Positions 16,671 to 26,062 of a DNA stretch of 64,000 nt are shown here, piece after piece (position 1 is the first letter of the stretch; every line of letters starts with the position of its first letter). Made by a program: the position numbers and the translations under genes. The stretch is taken from the NCBI RefSeq assembly GCF_012163135.1, contig NZ_JAAVUP010000003.1:23589-87588 (forward strand). Reading direction: 5' to 3'. This stretch comes from Neoroseomonas oryzicola. Its GTDB lineage: Bacteria > Pseudomonadota > Alphaproteobacteria > Acetobacterales > Acetobacteraceae. The notes beneath the pieces were generated by a model. It ran no database searches. It was not told where the DNA came from and saw only the letters and a program-made list of their open reading frames with translations.

Positions 16671-17588
16671 ATGCCGATGCTCAAGACCCCCGGCCACTAC
16701 GACTTCATGCCCTGGCGCCGACGGCCGCGCATCACCTGGCCGAACGGCGCGCGCATCGCCTTCTGGGTCGCCCCGAACATCGAGCACTACGAATACGACC
16801 CGCCGCCCAATGCGCGCCGCATGCCCTGGCCGCGCCCGGTCCCGGACGTCTCGGGCTATTCCTGGCGCGACTACGGCAACCGCGCGGGCTTCTGGCGCAT
16901 GGCGGACGTCATGGCGCGGCACGGCGTGCGCGGATCCGTCTCCCTCAACGTCGCGGTCTGCGACCACTACCCTGAGATCGTCGAACGCTGCTGCGAACTC
17001 GGCTGGGAGCTGTTCAGCCACGGCACCTACAACACCCGCTACTTCTACGGCATGACCGAGGAGCAGCAGCGCGCGGTGATCCGCGAGAACCGCGAGACCA
17101 TCCTGCGCGCCTCCGGCCAGTCGATGGACGGCTGGCTGACGCCCGCGATCTCCAACGACGAGACGACGCAGCACATCCTCGCCGAGGAAGGCATCCTCTA
17201 CACGCTGGACCTGCTGCACGACGACCAGCCGACGCCGATCCGCACCCGCGGCGGGCAGCGCCTCGTCTCCATCCCCTATTCCCTGGAAGTGAACGACGTC
17301 CCCCTGTTTGTCATGCGCAACACGCCGCCCGACCGCTACGCCGCCATCTGCAAGGCGCAGTTCGACCTGCTGTACGAGGAAGGGGCGGAATCCGGCACGG
17401 TGATGTGCCTGCCGATCCACCCCTACCTGATCGGCCAGCCCCACCGCATCGCCGCGCTGGGGGAAGTGCTGCGCCACGTCACCGGCCACGACAAGGTCTG
17501 GCTCGCGACGGGCCGCGAGATCGCGCGGCACTACATCGACCACCACCTCGCCGCCCATGAGGCCTGGATCGCGGAGGGCACGCCGTGA
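16671..17588 (+). CDS. NodB-fold polysaccharide deacetylase-type protein
   Basis: A 305-residue member of the PuuE/polysaccharide-deacetylase superfamily. Shared motifs are ITWPNGARIAFWVAPNIEHYEYD near the N-terminus, SHGTYNTRYF (His117), and HPYLIGQPHR (His250). Both histidines match those in the two PuuE-like proteins at 1535 and 6555, so it is probably catalytic. Either ATG at 16671 or 16677 could be used. It overlaps the next paralogue by 4 bp (GTGA), which implies a functional pair. The substrate is unknown, probably an N-acyl or ring amide. Confidence 0.72.
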   Translation: MPMLKTPGHYDFMPWRRRPRITWPNGARIAFWVAPNIEHYEYDPPPNARRMPWPRPVPDVSGYSWRDYGNRAGFWRMADVMARHGVRGSVSLNVAVCDHYPEIVERCCELGWELFSHGTYNTRYFYGMTEEQQRAVIRENRETILRASGQSMDGWLTPAISNDETTQHILAEEGILYTLDLLHDDQPTPIRTRGGQRLVSIPYSLEVNDVPLFVMRNTPPDRYAAICKAQFDLLYEEGAESGTVMCLPIHPYLIGQPHRIAALGEVLRHVTGHDKVWLATGREIARHYIDHHLAAHEAWIAEGTP

Positions 17589-18517
17589 CCGGCCTCCCCG
17601 ACGACTACTTCGTCTACCCGAAGCGCGGCCGCGGCATGGACCACGACCGCTACCCCTATCGCATCCTGCCGCGCACCAAGGCGGTGCAATGGCCGGGCGG
17701 CGCACGCATCGCGCTCTGGGTCGCCGTCCATGCCGGGCATTTCCCGATGGACATGCCGCTCAAGCCCTTCACCGCGCCGGGCGGGATGGAACGGCCCTAT
17801 CCGTCGTTCTGGGATTTCACCCAGCGCGACTACGGCAACCGCATCGGCATCTACCGCCTGATGCAGGCGATGGGATCGCGCGGCGTGAAGGGCACGGCGC
17901 TGATCAGCGCCATGCTGGCGCGCGAATACCCCGTGCTGATGGACGACATCGCCAAGGCCGGGTGGGAGCCCGCCTGCGCGGGCCTCGACATGGCCCACCT
18001 GCATCATGGCGGCATCGCGGAAGCGGACGAACGCGCCTGGATCGCGCTGGCCACCTCCCTGCTGCGCGGCCGCTTCGGCGACGCCGTGCAGGGCTGGCAT
18101 TCCCCCGCCCATTCGGAATCCCACCGCACGCCGGACATCGTCGCCGGCGCCGGCTACGCCTGGACCAGCGGCTGGCTGAACGACGACATGCCCTATGCCT
18201 TCGCGACCGAGGCCGGCACGCTGACCGCGATGCCGCTGCCGCAGGACCTCGCGGACCAGCGCATGCTGCACCAGCAGAACATGGCGACCGAGGATTTCGT
18301 GAACGCCGTCCTCGCCGCCCACGCCGCGCTCGACGCCGAGGCCGAGGCGACCGGCTCCGGCCGCATCCTGACGGTCTCGGTCACGCCCTGGCTGATGGGC
18401 CAGCCGCACCGGATCCGCGCCTTCGGTGCGATGCTCGACGCCATCCTCGCGCGCGGGTCCGTCTGGTCCGCGACGGGCAGCGAGATCATGCAGGCCTGGC
18501 GCGCCCAGCAGGGCTGA
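17585..18517 (+). CDS. NodB-fold paralogue lacking conserved histidines
   Basis: A 310-residue protein starting with GTG that overlaps the previous gene. It is homologous along its length (AVQWPGGARIALWVAVHAG, DYGNRIGIYRLM, MGQPHRIRAF). At the position of SHG it has Cys131-Ala-Gly133, and at the position of HPYLIGQPHR it has Thr267-Pro. The two histidines kept in the other three paralogues of this window are therefore absent. It may be a non-catalytic partner of the preceding protein or use a different mechanism. It has no signal peptide. Confidence 0.68.
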   Translation: MTGLPDDYFVYPKRGRGMDHDRYPYRILPRTKAVQWPGGARIALWVAVHAGHFPMDMPLKPFTAPGGMERPYPSFWDFTQRDYGNRIGIYRLMQAMGSRGVKGTALISAMLAREYPVLMDDIAKAGWEPACAGLDMAHLHHGGIAEADERAWIALATSLLRGRFGDAVQGWHSPAHSESHRTPDIVAGAGYAWTSGWLNDDMPYAFATEAGTLTAMPLPQDLADQRMLHQQNMATEDFVNAVLAAHAALDAEAEATGSGRILTVSVTPWLMGQPHRIRAFGAMLDAILARGSVWSATGSEIMQAWRAQQG

Positions 18518-18522
18518 CCGCG

Positions 18523-19314
18523 TCAGCGCACCAGCACCGGCACCCGCCGCAGCACCGCGAGCCGTGGCGCCGCTTCCTCGTCCTGCGCCGCCACCGCCGC
18601 GCGCGGCAGCACCAGCAGGCTCTCCGCGATGCCGCCCAACCCTTCCAGGATGGCGGCACTGGTGAGCGCGCGGACGCGCCGCCGCATCACCCCGGCCTCG
18701 CGCCCCGCCGGGTGCGGCACGCCCGGCGGCTCGAGCAGCACCAGCCGCTCCCCCGCCGCCGCCGCGATCCGCCGCGCCATCGCCTCCGCCTCGACATCCG
18801 TCGCGAGGCCCACCACCGGCCCTTGCCGCCGTGCCAGCCGCGGCGGCACCAGCAGCACCCCGGCCTCGGACTCCAGCGCCGCGCGCCAGCCCCGCCGGAA
18901 TCCGCCGAAGGCCCGCCCCGCCGCGCTCTCCGGCGCGCCGATCACCAGGATGTCGGCGACGCCGCACAGCCCCGCGACGCAGACCCCGACCTCCCCGCGC
19001 ATCACCTCGAAGCCCGCCGGCACGCCGAGCCGCGCGCATTCCGCCTCGAGCCGCCGCCGCAGGCTGGCCGCCGCGGCGTCGAGCCCCGCCGCCACCTCCC
19101 GAGCCTCGATCGGGCTCCAGCCATGGCCCGGCAGGCGCAGTTCCCGCGCGAAGCCATGCCCGGCGAGCGCGAGCAGCGCCTCGTCCTCGACGAAGACGCC
19201 GAGCAGCTCATGCCCGAGTTGCTGCGCCAGCAACGCGGCGGCCTCGATCCCTGCCACATCGCCGGCGAGGCCGAGTTCCAGCAGCACGCGGTGCCGCGGC
19301 GGACGGGCGCTCAT
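18523..19314 (-). CDS. Universal stress protein-like protein
   Basis: A 263-residue protein with two Usp-like halves (HRVLLELGLAGDVAGIEAAALLAQ at the start; ILVIGAPE near residue 135). The ATP-binding Gly-rich motif of classical UspA is not clear. It is the last gene of the long minus-strand operon and overlaps the Lon-related gene by ATGA. A stress or low-oxygen role is inferred from its operon mates, including the other Usp at 26063. Confidence 0.65.
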   Translation of the reverse strand: MSARPPRHRVLLELGLAGDVAGIEAAALLAQQLGHELLGVFVEDEALLALAGHGFARELRLPGHGWSPIEAREVAAGLDAAAASLRRRLEAECARLGVPAGFEVMRGEVGVCVAGLCGVADILVIGAPESAAGRAFGGFRRGWRAALESEAGVLLVPPRLARRQGPVVGLATDVEAEAMARRIAAAAGERLVLLEPPGVPHPAGREAGVMRRRVRALTSAAILEGLGGIAESLLVLPRAAVAAQDEEAAPRLAVLRRVPVLVR

Positions 19315-21806
19315 TCCTCCTCCTCCACGCCCTTACGCGCCTTGCCGCGCTGCACCGCGGCGAAGCGCGCCAGCGTCGCCTCGACGCGCCCGTTGATGCT
19401 GCCATAGGGGAAGCGCCCATCGACCCCGCGCGTGCCCGGCTCGCGTCCCATTAGCAGCCGCGCCGCCTCGTCGATGCCGCCCACGGCGTACACGGCGAAG
19501 CGGCCCGCGGCGCAAGCCTCCACCACCTCGGCGCGCAGCATCAGATGCTGCACGTTGGACAGCGGGATGATCACGCCCTGCGTGCCGGTCAGCCCGCGCG
19601 CGGCGCAGATCTCGAAGAAGCCCTCGATCTTCTCGTTCACGCCGCCGATCGGCTGGATGTCGCCATGCTGGTTCACCGATCCGGTGATGGCGAGGTCCTG
19701 GCGCATCGGCAGCCCCGACAGCGCCGAGAGCAGCGTCAGCAACTCGGCCGCGGAGGCGCTGTCGCCCTCCACCCCGCCATAGGATTGCTCGAAGACCAGG
19801 CTCGCCTGCAGCGACATCCCGCCTGCCTGCGCGTAGCGGCCCGCGAGGAAGCCCGAGAGGATCATCACCCCCTTGGAGTGGATCGGCCCGCCGAGCTCCA
19901 CCTCCCGCTCGATGTCGAGGATCCGCCCGCTGCCTGGCCGCACACGTGCGGTGATGCGCGTCGGCCGCCCGAAGGCGAGGCCGCCGAGGTCGAGCACGCT
20001 CAGCCCGTTCACCTGGCCGACGCGTTCGCCGGCCGTGTCGATCAGCGCCACGCCACGCAGGATGGAATCGCGCGTCAGCAGCACCGGCCGCTCCAGCCGG
20101 CGCCGCTGCTCGGCAATGGCGCGGTCGATGTCCTCGCGCCCGGTCACCGCGCGGCCCGCCGCGCCCGCCCAGTGGCCGGCCTCGGTGACGAGGTCGCGCA
20201 GATCCTCGACCAGCAACGTCAACCGCTCGGAATCGCCGGCGAGCCGTGCCGCATGCTCGATCGCGCGCGCCACCGCCTCGCGCGACAGCGCCCGCGCGCC
20301 TTGCTCCCTCGCCAGCGTCGCGATGACCCGCGCAAGCATCGCCTCGCTCTCCGGGCTGCGCACCGCCTCGTCGTCGAAATCCGCGACGATCTTGAAGTGG
20401 CGCGCCAGGTCCGGGTCATAGGCCGCCAGCAGGTAATAGAGCATCCGATCGCCCACCAGCACGACCTTCGCGTCGAAGGGGATCGCGTCGGGCTCCAGCG
20501 AGACCGTCTGCGCCAGGCCCATGAAGCGCGCCGGGTCCTCGATGACGATCTCGCCCCGCGTCAGGGCGCGCTTCAGCGCCTCCCAGGAGAAGGGCTCGGT
20601 CAGCAGCGCGCGCACGTCGATGACGATGGTCCCGCCATTGGCGCGATGCAGAGCCCCGGCGCGGATCATGCGGAAATTCGTCACCAGCGCGCCCTGCACC
20701 GGCAGGTGCTCGATGCGCCCGACCAGGTTGGCGAGCGTCGGGTGCAGTTCCTCGACCACCGGCGCGCCCGCCGGCGCCCCGTTGCGCGTGACGAGCACGT
20801 TGACCGCATAGCGGTCGAGCGGCGATCCCGCGCGCAGCCCCGTCGGCAGCGCCTCCGCGCCCTCGCCCTGCTCGCCGATGAAAAGCTGCACGTTCTCGAC
20901 CAGGTCCGCACGCACGGCCTCGAGATGCGCGGTCACCTCCGGCAGGTCGGCGAAGGGCGCGGCGGCCTCGCTCACCGCCTCGTCGATGACGAACTTCGCC
21001 GTCTCGCGGTCGAGCTCGCGGATCGCCTCGCGCCGCTGCCTCTCGAAGCGCGGGATGGCGCGCAGCGTCTGCTCCAGCTCCTTCTCGATCCGCTCGATGC
21101 GCCCCCGCGTCTCCTTCTGCTGCGTCTCCGGCCAGGTGGAGAACTCCTCCGGCGGCACCACCTTGCCGTCCTTGGCCGGCGCGACGGCGAAGCCCATCGG
21201 CGTGCGCACGATCGCCATGCCATCGGCCGAGGCCTTCTCCGCCAGCGCCGAGAAGGCCTCCTCCGCCTGGCCGTGCAGGGAGGTCTCGATCGCGCTCCGC
21301 CGCCGCTGGTAGTCCTCGCCCTCGAACATCGCGGGCAGTGCGGCGCGCAGCTCCTCGATCATGCCGGCGAGCGAGGCCTGCAGCGCCGGCCCGCGCCCGG
21401 CGGGCAGGGACAGCGCACGCGGCCGGTGCGGCGCAGCGAAGCAGTTGACGTAGACCCAGTCGGGCGGCGGCGGCCGACCCTTCGCCGTCTCCTCAAGTAG
21501 GGCGCGGACCGACCCGCCGATGCGCGCGCCGGACCGGCCGATGGCGAAGATGTTGAAGCCCTGCGCGCCGATCGCGGCGCCGAGGCCGATCGCCTCCCGC
21601 GCCCGCTCCTGCCCCGGCAGGCCGGGCAGGGGCGCGAGGTCCCCGGTCGTCGCGAAGGGCAGTGCCGAGAGGTCGGCCGCACGGTAGAGCCGCACGGCCG
21701 GCATTGGCCCGGGCAGGGGCTCGGCCGTCGCGGGCAGGTTGTCGGCGACCGGCGCCGGCACGCCGCGGGCGTTGCGATGCTGGCGAGTCGGGGTTCGCTT
21801 CGTCAT
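19311..21806 (-). CDS. Lon-related ATP-dependent protease (COG1067 type)
   Basis: Cytoplasmic protease of 831 residues. The C-terminal Lon-type Ser-Lys domain shows Ser683 in GVEGDSASAAEL and Lys726 in GGVNEKIEGF, the standard 43-residue spacing. The N-terminal region aligns with the AAA_32 family of LonB-like proteins. Where a P-loop should be it reads AIGRSGARIGGS, without the invariant lysine. The start at 21806 lies 7 bp after the dehydrogenase stop. Its likely job is removing damaged proteins under the condition that induces this operon. Confidence 0.82.
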   Translation of the reverse strand: MTKRTPTRQHRNARGVPAPVADNLPATAEPLPGPMPAVRLYRAADLSALPFATTGDLAPLPGLPGQERAREAIGLGAAIGAQGFNIFAIGRSGARIGGSVRALLEETAKGRPPPPDWVYVNCFAAPHRPRALSLPAGRGPALQASLAGMIEELRAALPAMFEGEDYQRRRSAIETSLHGQAEEAFSALAEKASADGMAIVRTPMGFAVAPAKDGKVVPPEEFSTWPETQQKETRGRIERIEKELEQTLRAIPRFERQRREAIRELDRETAKFVIDEAVSEAAAPFADLPEVTAHLEAVRADLVENVQLFIGEQGEGAEALPTGLRAGSPLDRYAVNVLVTRNGAPAGAPVVEELHPTLANLVGRIEHLPVQGALVTNFRMIRAGALHRANGGTIVIDVRALLTEPFSWEALKRALTRGEIVIEDPARFMGLAQTVSLEPDAIPFDAKVVLVGDRMLYYLLAAYDPDLARHFKIVADFDDEAVRSPESEAMLARVIATLAREQGARALSREAVARAIEHAARLAGDSERLTLLVEDLRDLVTEAGHWAGAAGRAVTGREDIDRAIAEQRRRLERPVLLTRDSILRGVALIDTAGERVGQVNGLSVLDLGGLAFGRPTRITARVRPGSGRILDIEREVELGGPIHSKGVMILSGFLAGRYAQAGGMSLQASLVFEQSYGGVEGDSASAAELLTLLSALSGLPMRQDLAITGSVNQHGDIQPIGGVNEKIEGFFEICAARGLTGTQGVIIPLSNVQHLMLRAEVVEACAAGRFAVYAVGGIDEAARLLMGREPGTRGVDGRFPYGSINGRVEATLARFAAVQRGKARKGVEEEE

Positions 21807-21813
21807 GGCCACC

Positions 21814-22920
21814 TCACCGGAACCGCCGCAGCGCCATCGCCGCGCGGACGCGCCGTTCGGCGAGCGCCACCGCCGCGGCGCGCGGCTGGATGCCGTGGCG
21901 CGCGGCTTCCTCCAGCACCGCCTCGGTGTTGGCGCGGATGCGGGCGACGATGGTGCGCAACGCGTCCTCCTCGCTGCCGCCGTGGAACTCGACCGCGGCA
22001 CAGATGACGCCGCCGGCATTGGCGATGAAATCGGGCAGCACCAGCACGCCACGCGCATGCAGCGCCGCCTCGGCCTCGGGCGTGCAGGGAATGTTCGCAC
22101 CCTGCGCGACGATGCGCGCCTGCAGCCGGTGCACGTTGGCGCCATCGATCACGTCGGGCCGCGCCGCGGGGATCCAGATGTCGCAGGGCACGCCGATGAT
22201 GGCGTCGCGCAGTTCGCGCCGCCCCGTGCCGTGCTCGACCAGCGCGCGCCCTTCCGCCTTCAACGCCGCCAGCCGCGCGACGTCGAGCCCGCCCTCGTCC
22301 ACCAGCGTGCCATGGGTGTCGCTCGCCGCGACCAGCACCGCGCCCTGCGCGGCGAGCACCCGCGCCGCGTGCTGCCCCACCGCGCCGAAGCCCTGCACCG
22401 CGACGCGCGCCCCGGCCAGCGACAGCCCGATCCGCGCCGCCGCGACGCCCACCGCCGCGCCGAGCCCGATCCCCGTCGCCCCGATCTCGTCGAGCGGAAT
22501 GCCCCCGATGGCGCGCGGCAGGCCGACGGCGCGGCCGGTCTCCTCCCGCACCCAGGCCATGCAGGTCTCGTTGGTGCCCATGTCCGGGCCGGGGATGTAG
22601 TCGGCGATGTCGCGGATCGCGCCGGCGAAGGCGCGCACCAGCGACTCTCGCCGTTCCTCGGGCGCATGCGGGTCGGCGATGATCACCGCCTTGCCGCCCC
22701 CATGCGCGAGGCCCGCCGCCGCGTTCTTCATCGTCATGGCGCGCGCCAGGCGGAAGGCCTCCCGGGCATCGGCGTCCGCCGCCATGCGCACCCCGCCGAT
22801 CGCCGCACCGCAGGCGGTGTTGTCCACCACCAGCACGGCGCGCAGTCCCACGCCCGGCCGATGGATGTGGATGACCCGCTCAGGCCCGAGATCGTCCGCG
22901 AAGGCGAAGGGATCCGTCAT
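21814..22920 (-). CDS. Glu/Leu/Phe/Val dehydrogenase family
   Basis: NAD(P)-dependent amino-acid dehydrogenase of 368 residues, the short size of leucine/valine/phenylalanine dehydrogenases. The substrate-binding motif TMKNAAAGLAHGGGK carries the catalytic lysine. GPDMGTNE and the nucleotide loop VQGFGAVGQHAA follow. It deaminates an amino acid to its 2-oxo acid. It overlaps the E2 gene by ATGA, so it is made together with a 2-oxoacid dehydrogenase. A branched-chain amino acid is therefore a sensible substrate, but sequence does not settle glutamate versus leucine type. Confidence 0.8.
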   Translation of the reverse strand: MTDPFAFADDLGPERVIHIHRPGVGLRAVLVVDNTACGAAIGGVRMAADADAREAFRLARAMTMKNAAAGLAHGGGKAVIIADPHAPEERRESLVRAFAGAIRDIADYIPGPDMGTNETCMAWVREETGRAVGLPRAIGGIPLDEIGATGIGLGAAVGVAAARIGLSLAGARVAVQGFGAVGQHAARVLAAQGAVLVAASDTHGTLVDEGGLDVARLAALKAEGRALVEHGTGRRELRDAIIGVPCDIWIPAARPDVIDGANVHRLQARIVAQGANIPCTPEAEAALHARGVLVLPDFIANAGGVICAAVEFHGGSEEDALRTIVARIRANTEAVLEEAARHGIQPRAAAVALAERRVRAAMALRRFR

Positions 22921-24005
22921 TCCGACTTCTCCAGCTCGGCGATGGCGGCGGCGAGGAAGCGCGCCGCCTCCCCGCCCGTCACCGCGCGATGGTCGAAGGT
23001 GAGCGAGAGCGGCAGCAGCCGCCGCACCGCGAGCGCCCCGTCATGCACCGCCGGCCGCGCATCGATCCGCCCGGCGCCGAGGATCGCGACCTGCGGCGGC
23101 ACGACGGCGAGCGCCGCATAGCGCCCGCCCATCGTCCCGAAATTCGACAGCGTGACGGTCGCCCCGCGCAGCATGGCGGGCGGCGCGGCGCGGCTGCGCA
23201 CCGCCGCCTTCAGCGCCGCGAAATCCGCGCGCAGCGCCGCATCGTCCCGCCCGCCGACGTCGCGCAGCACCGGCACGAACAACCCATCCCCCGTATCCAC
23301 CGCGATGCCGAGGTCGACCGCCGCGTGCAGTCGCCGCAGCGGCGGCTCGCCCTCGAGCCAGGCGTTCAGCGACGGCGCCGCCCGGCAGCCCGCGGCGACG
23401 GCGCGCGCGAGCCGCAGCGTCACCTCCGCATCGGGCGCCCAGCCCGTCACGTCGGCATCGTCGCAGACCGTGGTCGGCGCGACACTGTCGCGGAAGGCAG
23501 CCATGTTGCGCGCCATCGCGAGCCGCACGCCGCGGAGCTCCTCGCCGCGCGACCCCGCGGCGGCCTCCACATCCGCCAGCGTGATGGTCCCGCCCGGCCC
23601 GCTCCCGCGCAGCGTCGCCAGATCGAGCCCCAACGCCTGCGCCCGGGCCCGGGCCGCCGGCATCGCCGCGATAGCGGGGGTCGCCGTCGGCGCCGCTGCG
23701 ACCGGCCGCGGCGGCGCGGCGCCCTGGGGCAGGCTCCCGACCACCGCGCCCGTATCCGCTTCGGCACCTTCCACGAAGCGCAGCAGCGGTGCGCCCACGC
23801 GCACCTTCTGCCCCGCCGCGGCGAAGATCTCGGCGATGCGCCCCGCCTGCGGGGAAGGCACCTCCACCACCGCCTTCTCCGTCTCGACCGAGACGATCGG
23901 CTGGTCCGCCACGACATGGTCGCCCGGCGCGACGTGCCAGGCGACGATCTCCGCCTCCTGCAGTCCTTCGCCCAGATCGGGCAGCGTGAAGACGGCGCGT
24001 GTCAT
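22917..24005 (-). CDS. 2-oxoacid dehydrogenase E2 (dihydrolipoyl acyltransferase)
   Basis: Core acyltransferase of a 2-oxoacid dehydrogenase complex, 362 residues. It has one lipoyl domain (1-80, lipoylated Lys44 in VETEKAVVEV), a peripheral-subunit-binding segment around 115-150 and a catalytic domain with SNFGTMGGRYA. The active site reads DHRAVTGGEAARF: the histidine is kept and the usual HRxxDG aspartate is Thr. That variant is known in branched-chain-type E2 proteins. The complex type (pyruvate or branched-chain) is not certain. No E3 gene adjoins it. Confidence 0.82.
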   Translation of the reverse strand: MTRAVFTLPDLGEGLQEAEIVAWHVAPGDHVVADQPIVSVETEKAVVEVPSPQAGRIAEIFAAAGQKVRVGAPLLRFVEGAEADTGAVVGSLPQGAAPPRPVAAAPTATPAIAAMPAARARAQALGLDLATLRGSGPGGTITLADVEAAAGSRGEELRGVRLAMARNMAAFRDSVAPTTVCDDADVTGWAPDAEVTLRLARAVAAGCRAAPSLNAWLEGEPPLRRLHAAVDLGIAVDTGDGLFVPVLRDVGGRDDAALRADFAALKAAVRSRAAPPAMLRGATVTLSNFGTMGGRYAALAVVPPQVAILGAGRIDARPAVHDGALAVRRLLPLSLTFDHRAVTGGEAARFLAAAIAELEKSE

Positions 24006-24982
24006 GCGAAGGCCATCGTCTCGCGCACCGCCGCGGCGATGCGCCCCGCATCGGGCAGGTAGGCCTGCTCCAGCCGCGGCAGCGGCATCACCGTGTCCCA
24101 GCCCGCGACGCGCCGCACCGGCGCGCGCAGCGACATCAGCCCGCGCTCGGCGACGCGCGCCGCGACCTCGGCGCCGAGGCCCGCCGTCAGCGGCGCCTCC
24201 TGCACGATCACCAGCCGCCCGGTGCGCGCGACGGAAGCGAGCACCGTCGCCTCGTCCAGCGGCTTCAGCGTCGCGAGGTCGATCACCTCGCAGCCGATGC
24301 CCTCGTCCGCCAGCGCCTCGGCCGCCGAGAGTGCCTCGGGCACCATCCCGCCCCAGGCGACGACCGTGGCGTCGCTGCCCTCCCGCAGCACGAAGGCGCG
24401 GTCGAGCGGCAGCGGCGGCGCGTCGTCCGGCACCTCCTCCCGCAGCGCGCGATAGAGCCGCGTCGGCTCCAGCACCACGACAGGATCCGGATCGGCGATC
24501 GCCGCGAGCATCAGGCCATAGGCCCGCGCGGGCGAGGACGGCACCACCACGCGCAGCCCCGGGACATGGGCGAACATCGCCTCGGGGCTTTCGGAATGAT
24601 GCTCCGGCGCGCGCACCCCGCCGCCGGATGGCGCACGCAGCACCATCGGGCAGGTGATCCGACCGCGCGAGCGCGTCCGCAGCCGCGACGCGTGGTTCAG
24701 CATCTGGTCGATCGTCGCGTACATGAAGCCGGAGAACTGGATCTCCGCCACCGGCCGGAAGCCCTGCGCGGCGAGCCCGATCGCCAGCCCCGCGATGCCC
24801 GCCTCGGCCAGCGGCGTGTCGATCACCCGCTGCGGCCCGAAGCGCGCGAGCAGCCCTTCCGTCGCGCGGAACACGCCGCCATCGGTGCCGACATCCTCGC
24901 CCAGCACCAGCACCGCCGGGTCCTCCGCCATGGCCCGCGCCAGCGCCGCGTTCACCGCCTGCACCAGCGTCCTTTCGGTCAC
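24002..24982 (-). CDS. 2-oxoacid dehydrogenase E1 beta subunit
   Basis: Transketolase-like beta subunit of E1, 326 residues with a GTG start that overlaps the E1 alpha stop (GTGA). Typical motifs are LGEDVGTDGGVFRATEGL, DTPLAEAGIAGLAIGLA, PSGGGVRAPEHHSESPEA and a C-terminal transketolase domain with GCEVIDLATLKPLD. It pairs with the alpha subunit to decarboxylate a 2-oxo acid and acylate the E2 lipoyl group. It is coupled to E2 by ATGA. Confidence 0.87.
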   Translation of the reverse strand: MTERTLVQAVNAALARAMAEDPAVLVLGEDVGTDGGVFRATEGLLARFGPQRVIDTPLAEAGIAGLAIGLAAQGFRPVAEIQFSGFMYATIDQMLNHASRLRTRSRGRITCPMVLRAPSGGGVRAPEHHSESPEAMFAHVPGLRVVVPSSPARAYGLMLAAIADPDPVVVLEPTRLYRALREEVPDDAPPLPLDRAFVLREGSDATVVAWGGMVPEALSAAEALADEGIGCEVIDLATLKPLDEATVLASVARTGRLVIVQEAPLTAGLGAEVAARVAERGLMSLRAPVRRVAGWDTVMPLPRLEQAYLPDAGRIAAAVRETMAFA

Positions 24983-26040
24983 GGCACCGCCTCCGCCTTC
25001 TGGCGCGCCAGTTCCGCCGGCAGCGCCGCGTAGGTGAAGTCGAACACGCTCGCCACCGCCTGCGGGGGCGTCGCGAGGTAGTCGGTCTCGGCCTGCTGCA
25101 CCTCCTCGCGGCAGGCGGCGAGCAGCGCGTCCTCCTCCGCCTTCGACCAGGCGCCGGCGGCGGTCAGCCAAGTCCGCAACCGCGCGACCGGCTCCTCGTG
25201 CCAATGCACGCTCACCTCGGCATCGTCGCGGTAGCGGCGCGCGTCGTCGGCGGTCGTGTGGTCGGCCAGGCGATAGGTCACCGCCTCGATCAGCGTCGCA
25301 CCACCGCCGGACCGGGCGCGGGCCAGCGCCTCCTCCATCGCGTCGCGCACCGCGATCACGTCGTTGCCGTCCACCTGCAGCGCGGCGATGCCGCCGGCGA
25401 CCGCCTTCTGCGCCAGCGTCTCCGCCGCCGTCTGCGCGCGGCGCGGCACCGAGATCGCCCACTGGTTGTTGTCGACGACGAAGACCAGGGGCAGCGACCA
25501 GACGCCGGCGAAGTCGATCGCCTCCGCCACGTCGCCCTTGGACGTCGCCCCGTCCCCCATGACGCACACCACGGCGCGCGCCTCGCCGCGCAGCCGCATG
25601 GCGAGCGCGATGCCCGCCGCATGCGGCGCCTGGCTGCCCACCGGCACGCAGACCGGGAAGTCCTGCCGCGGCCCGGCGAAGTCGCTGCCGCGCTCGTCCC
25701 CGCCCCAGTAGAGCAGCAGTTCCCGCATGGTCACGCCGCGCAGCAGCTGCGTGCCCTGTTCGCGGAAGGACGGCACCAGCACGTCCTCGGCCCGCATCGC
25801 CGCGCCGATGCCGACCCCCACCGCCTCCTGCCCCAGGGAGGAGGCGAAGGTGCCGAGCCGCCCAGTGCGCTGCAGCGCCACCGCCTTCTGGTCGAAGGCG
25901 CGGGTGCGCACCATGGCGCGGTACATCGCCGCCAGCGCCGCCGGGTCCTGCGCGAAGGCCGGCCAGGGGCCGCAGGCGGTCCCGTCCGGCGCCAGGTGGC
26001 GCCGGCGGAGGATCTCGAACCGGGCGGCGACGCTGTCCAT
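24979..26040 (-). CDS. 2-oxoacid dehydrogenase E1 alpha subunit
   Basis: Thiamine diphosphate-binding alpha subunit of E1, 353 residues. The ThDP motif starts GDGATSKGDVAEAIDFAG and ends at NNQWA. RTRAFDQKAVALQRTGRLGTF and PVGSQAPHAAG are typical of the PdhA/BkdA-type heterotetrameric E1. It follows the Usp gene by 22 bp in the same operon. Whether pyruvate or branched-chain 2-oxo acids are used cannot be told; the downstream amino-acid dehydrogenase favours the latter. Confidence 0.86.
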   Translation of the reverse strand: MDSVAARFEILRRRHLAPDGTACGPWPAFAQDPAALAAMYRAMVRTRAFDQKAVALQRTGRLGTFASSLGQEAVGVGIGAAMRAEDVLVPSFREQGTQLLRGVTMRELLLYWGGDERGSDFAGPRQDFPVCVPVGSQAPHAAGIALAMRLRGEARAVVCVMGDGATSKGDVAEAIDFAGVWSLPLVFVVDNNQWAISVPRRAQTAAETLAQKAVAGGIAALQVDGNDVIAVRDAMEEALARARSGGGATLIEAVTYRLADHTTADDARRYRDDAEVSVHWHEEPVARLRTWLTAAGAWSKAEEDALLAACREEVQQAETDYLATPPQAVASVFDFTYAALPAELARQKAEAVP

Positions 26041-26062
26041 GCGCGGCCTCCGGGCCCCGAAG

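Noticed and set aside
22917..24005. E2 as an inactive pseudogene because HRxxDG reads HRAVTGG
   Set aside because: The frame is intact and coupled to its operon partners, and the Thr variant is familiar in branched-chain-type E2 proteins.
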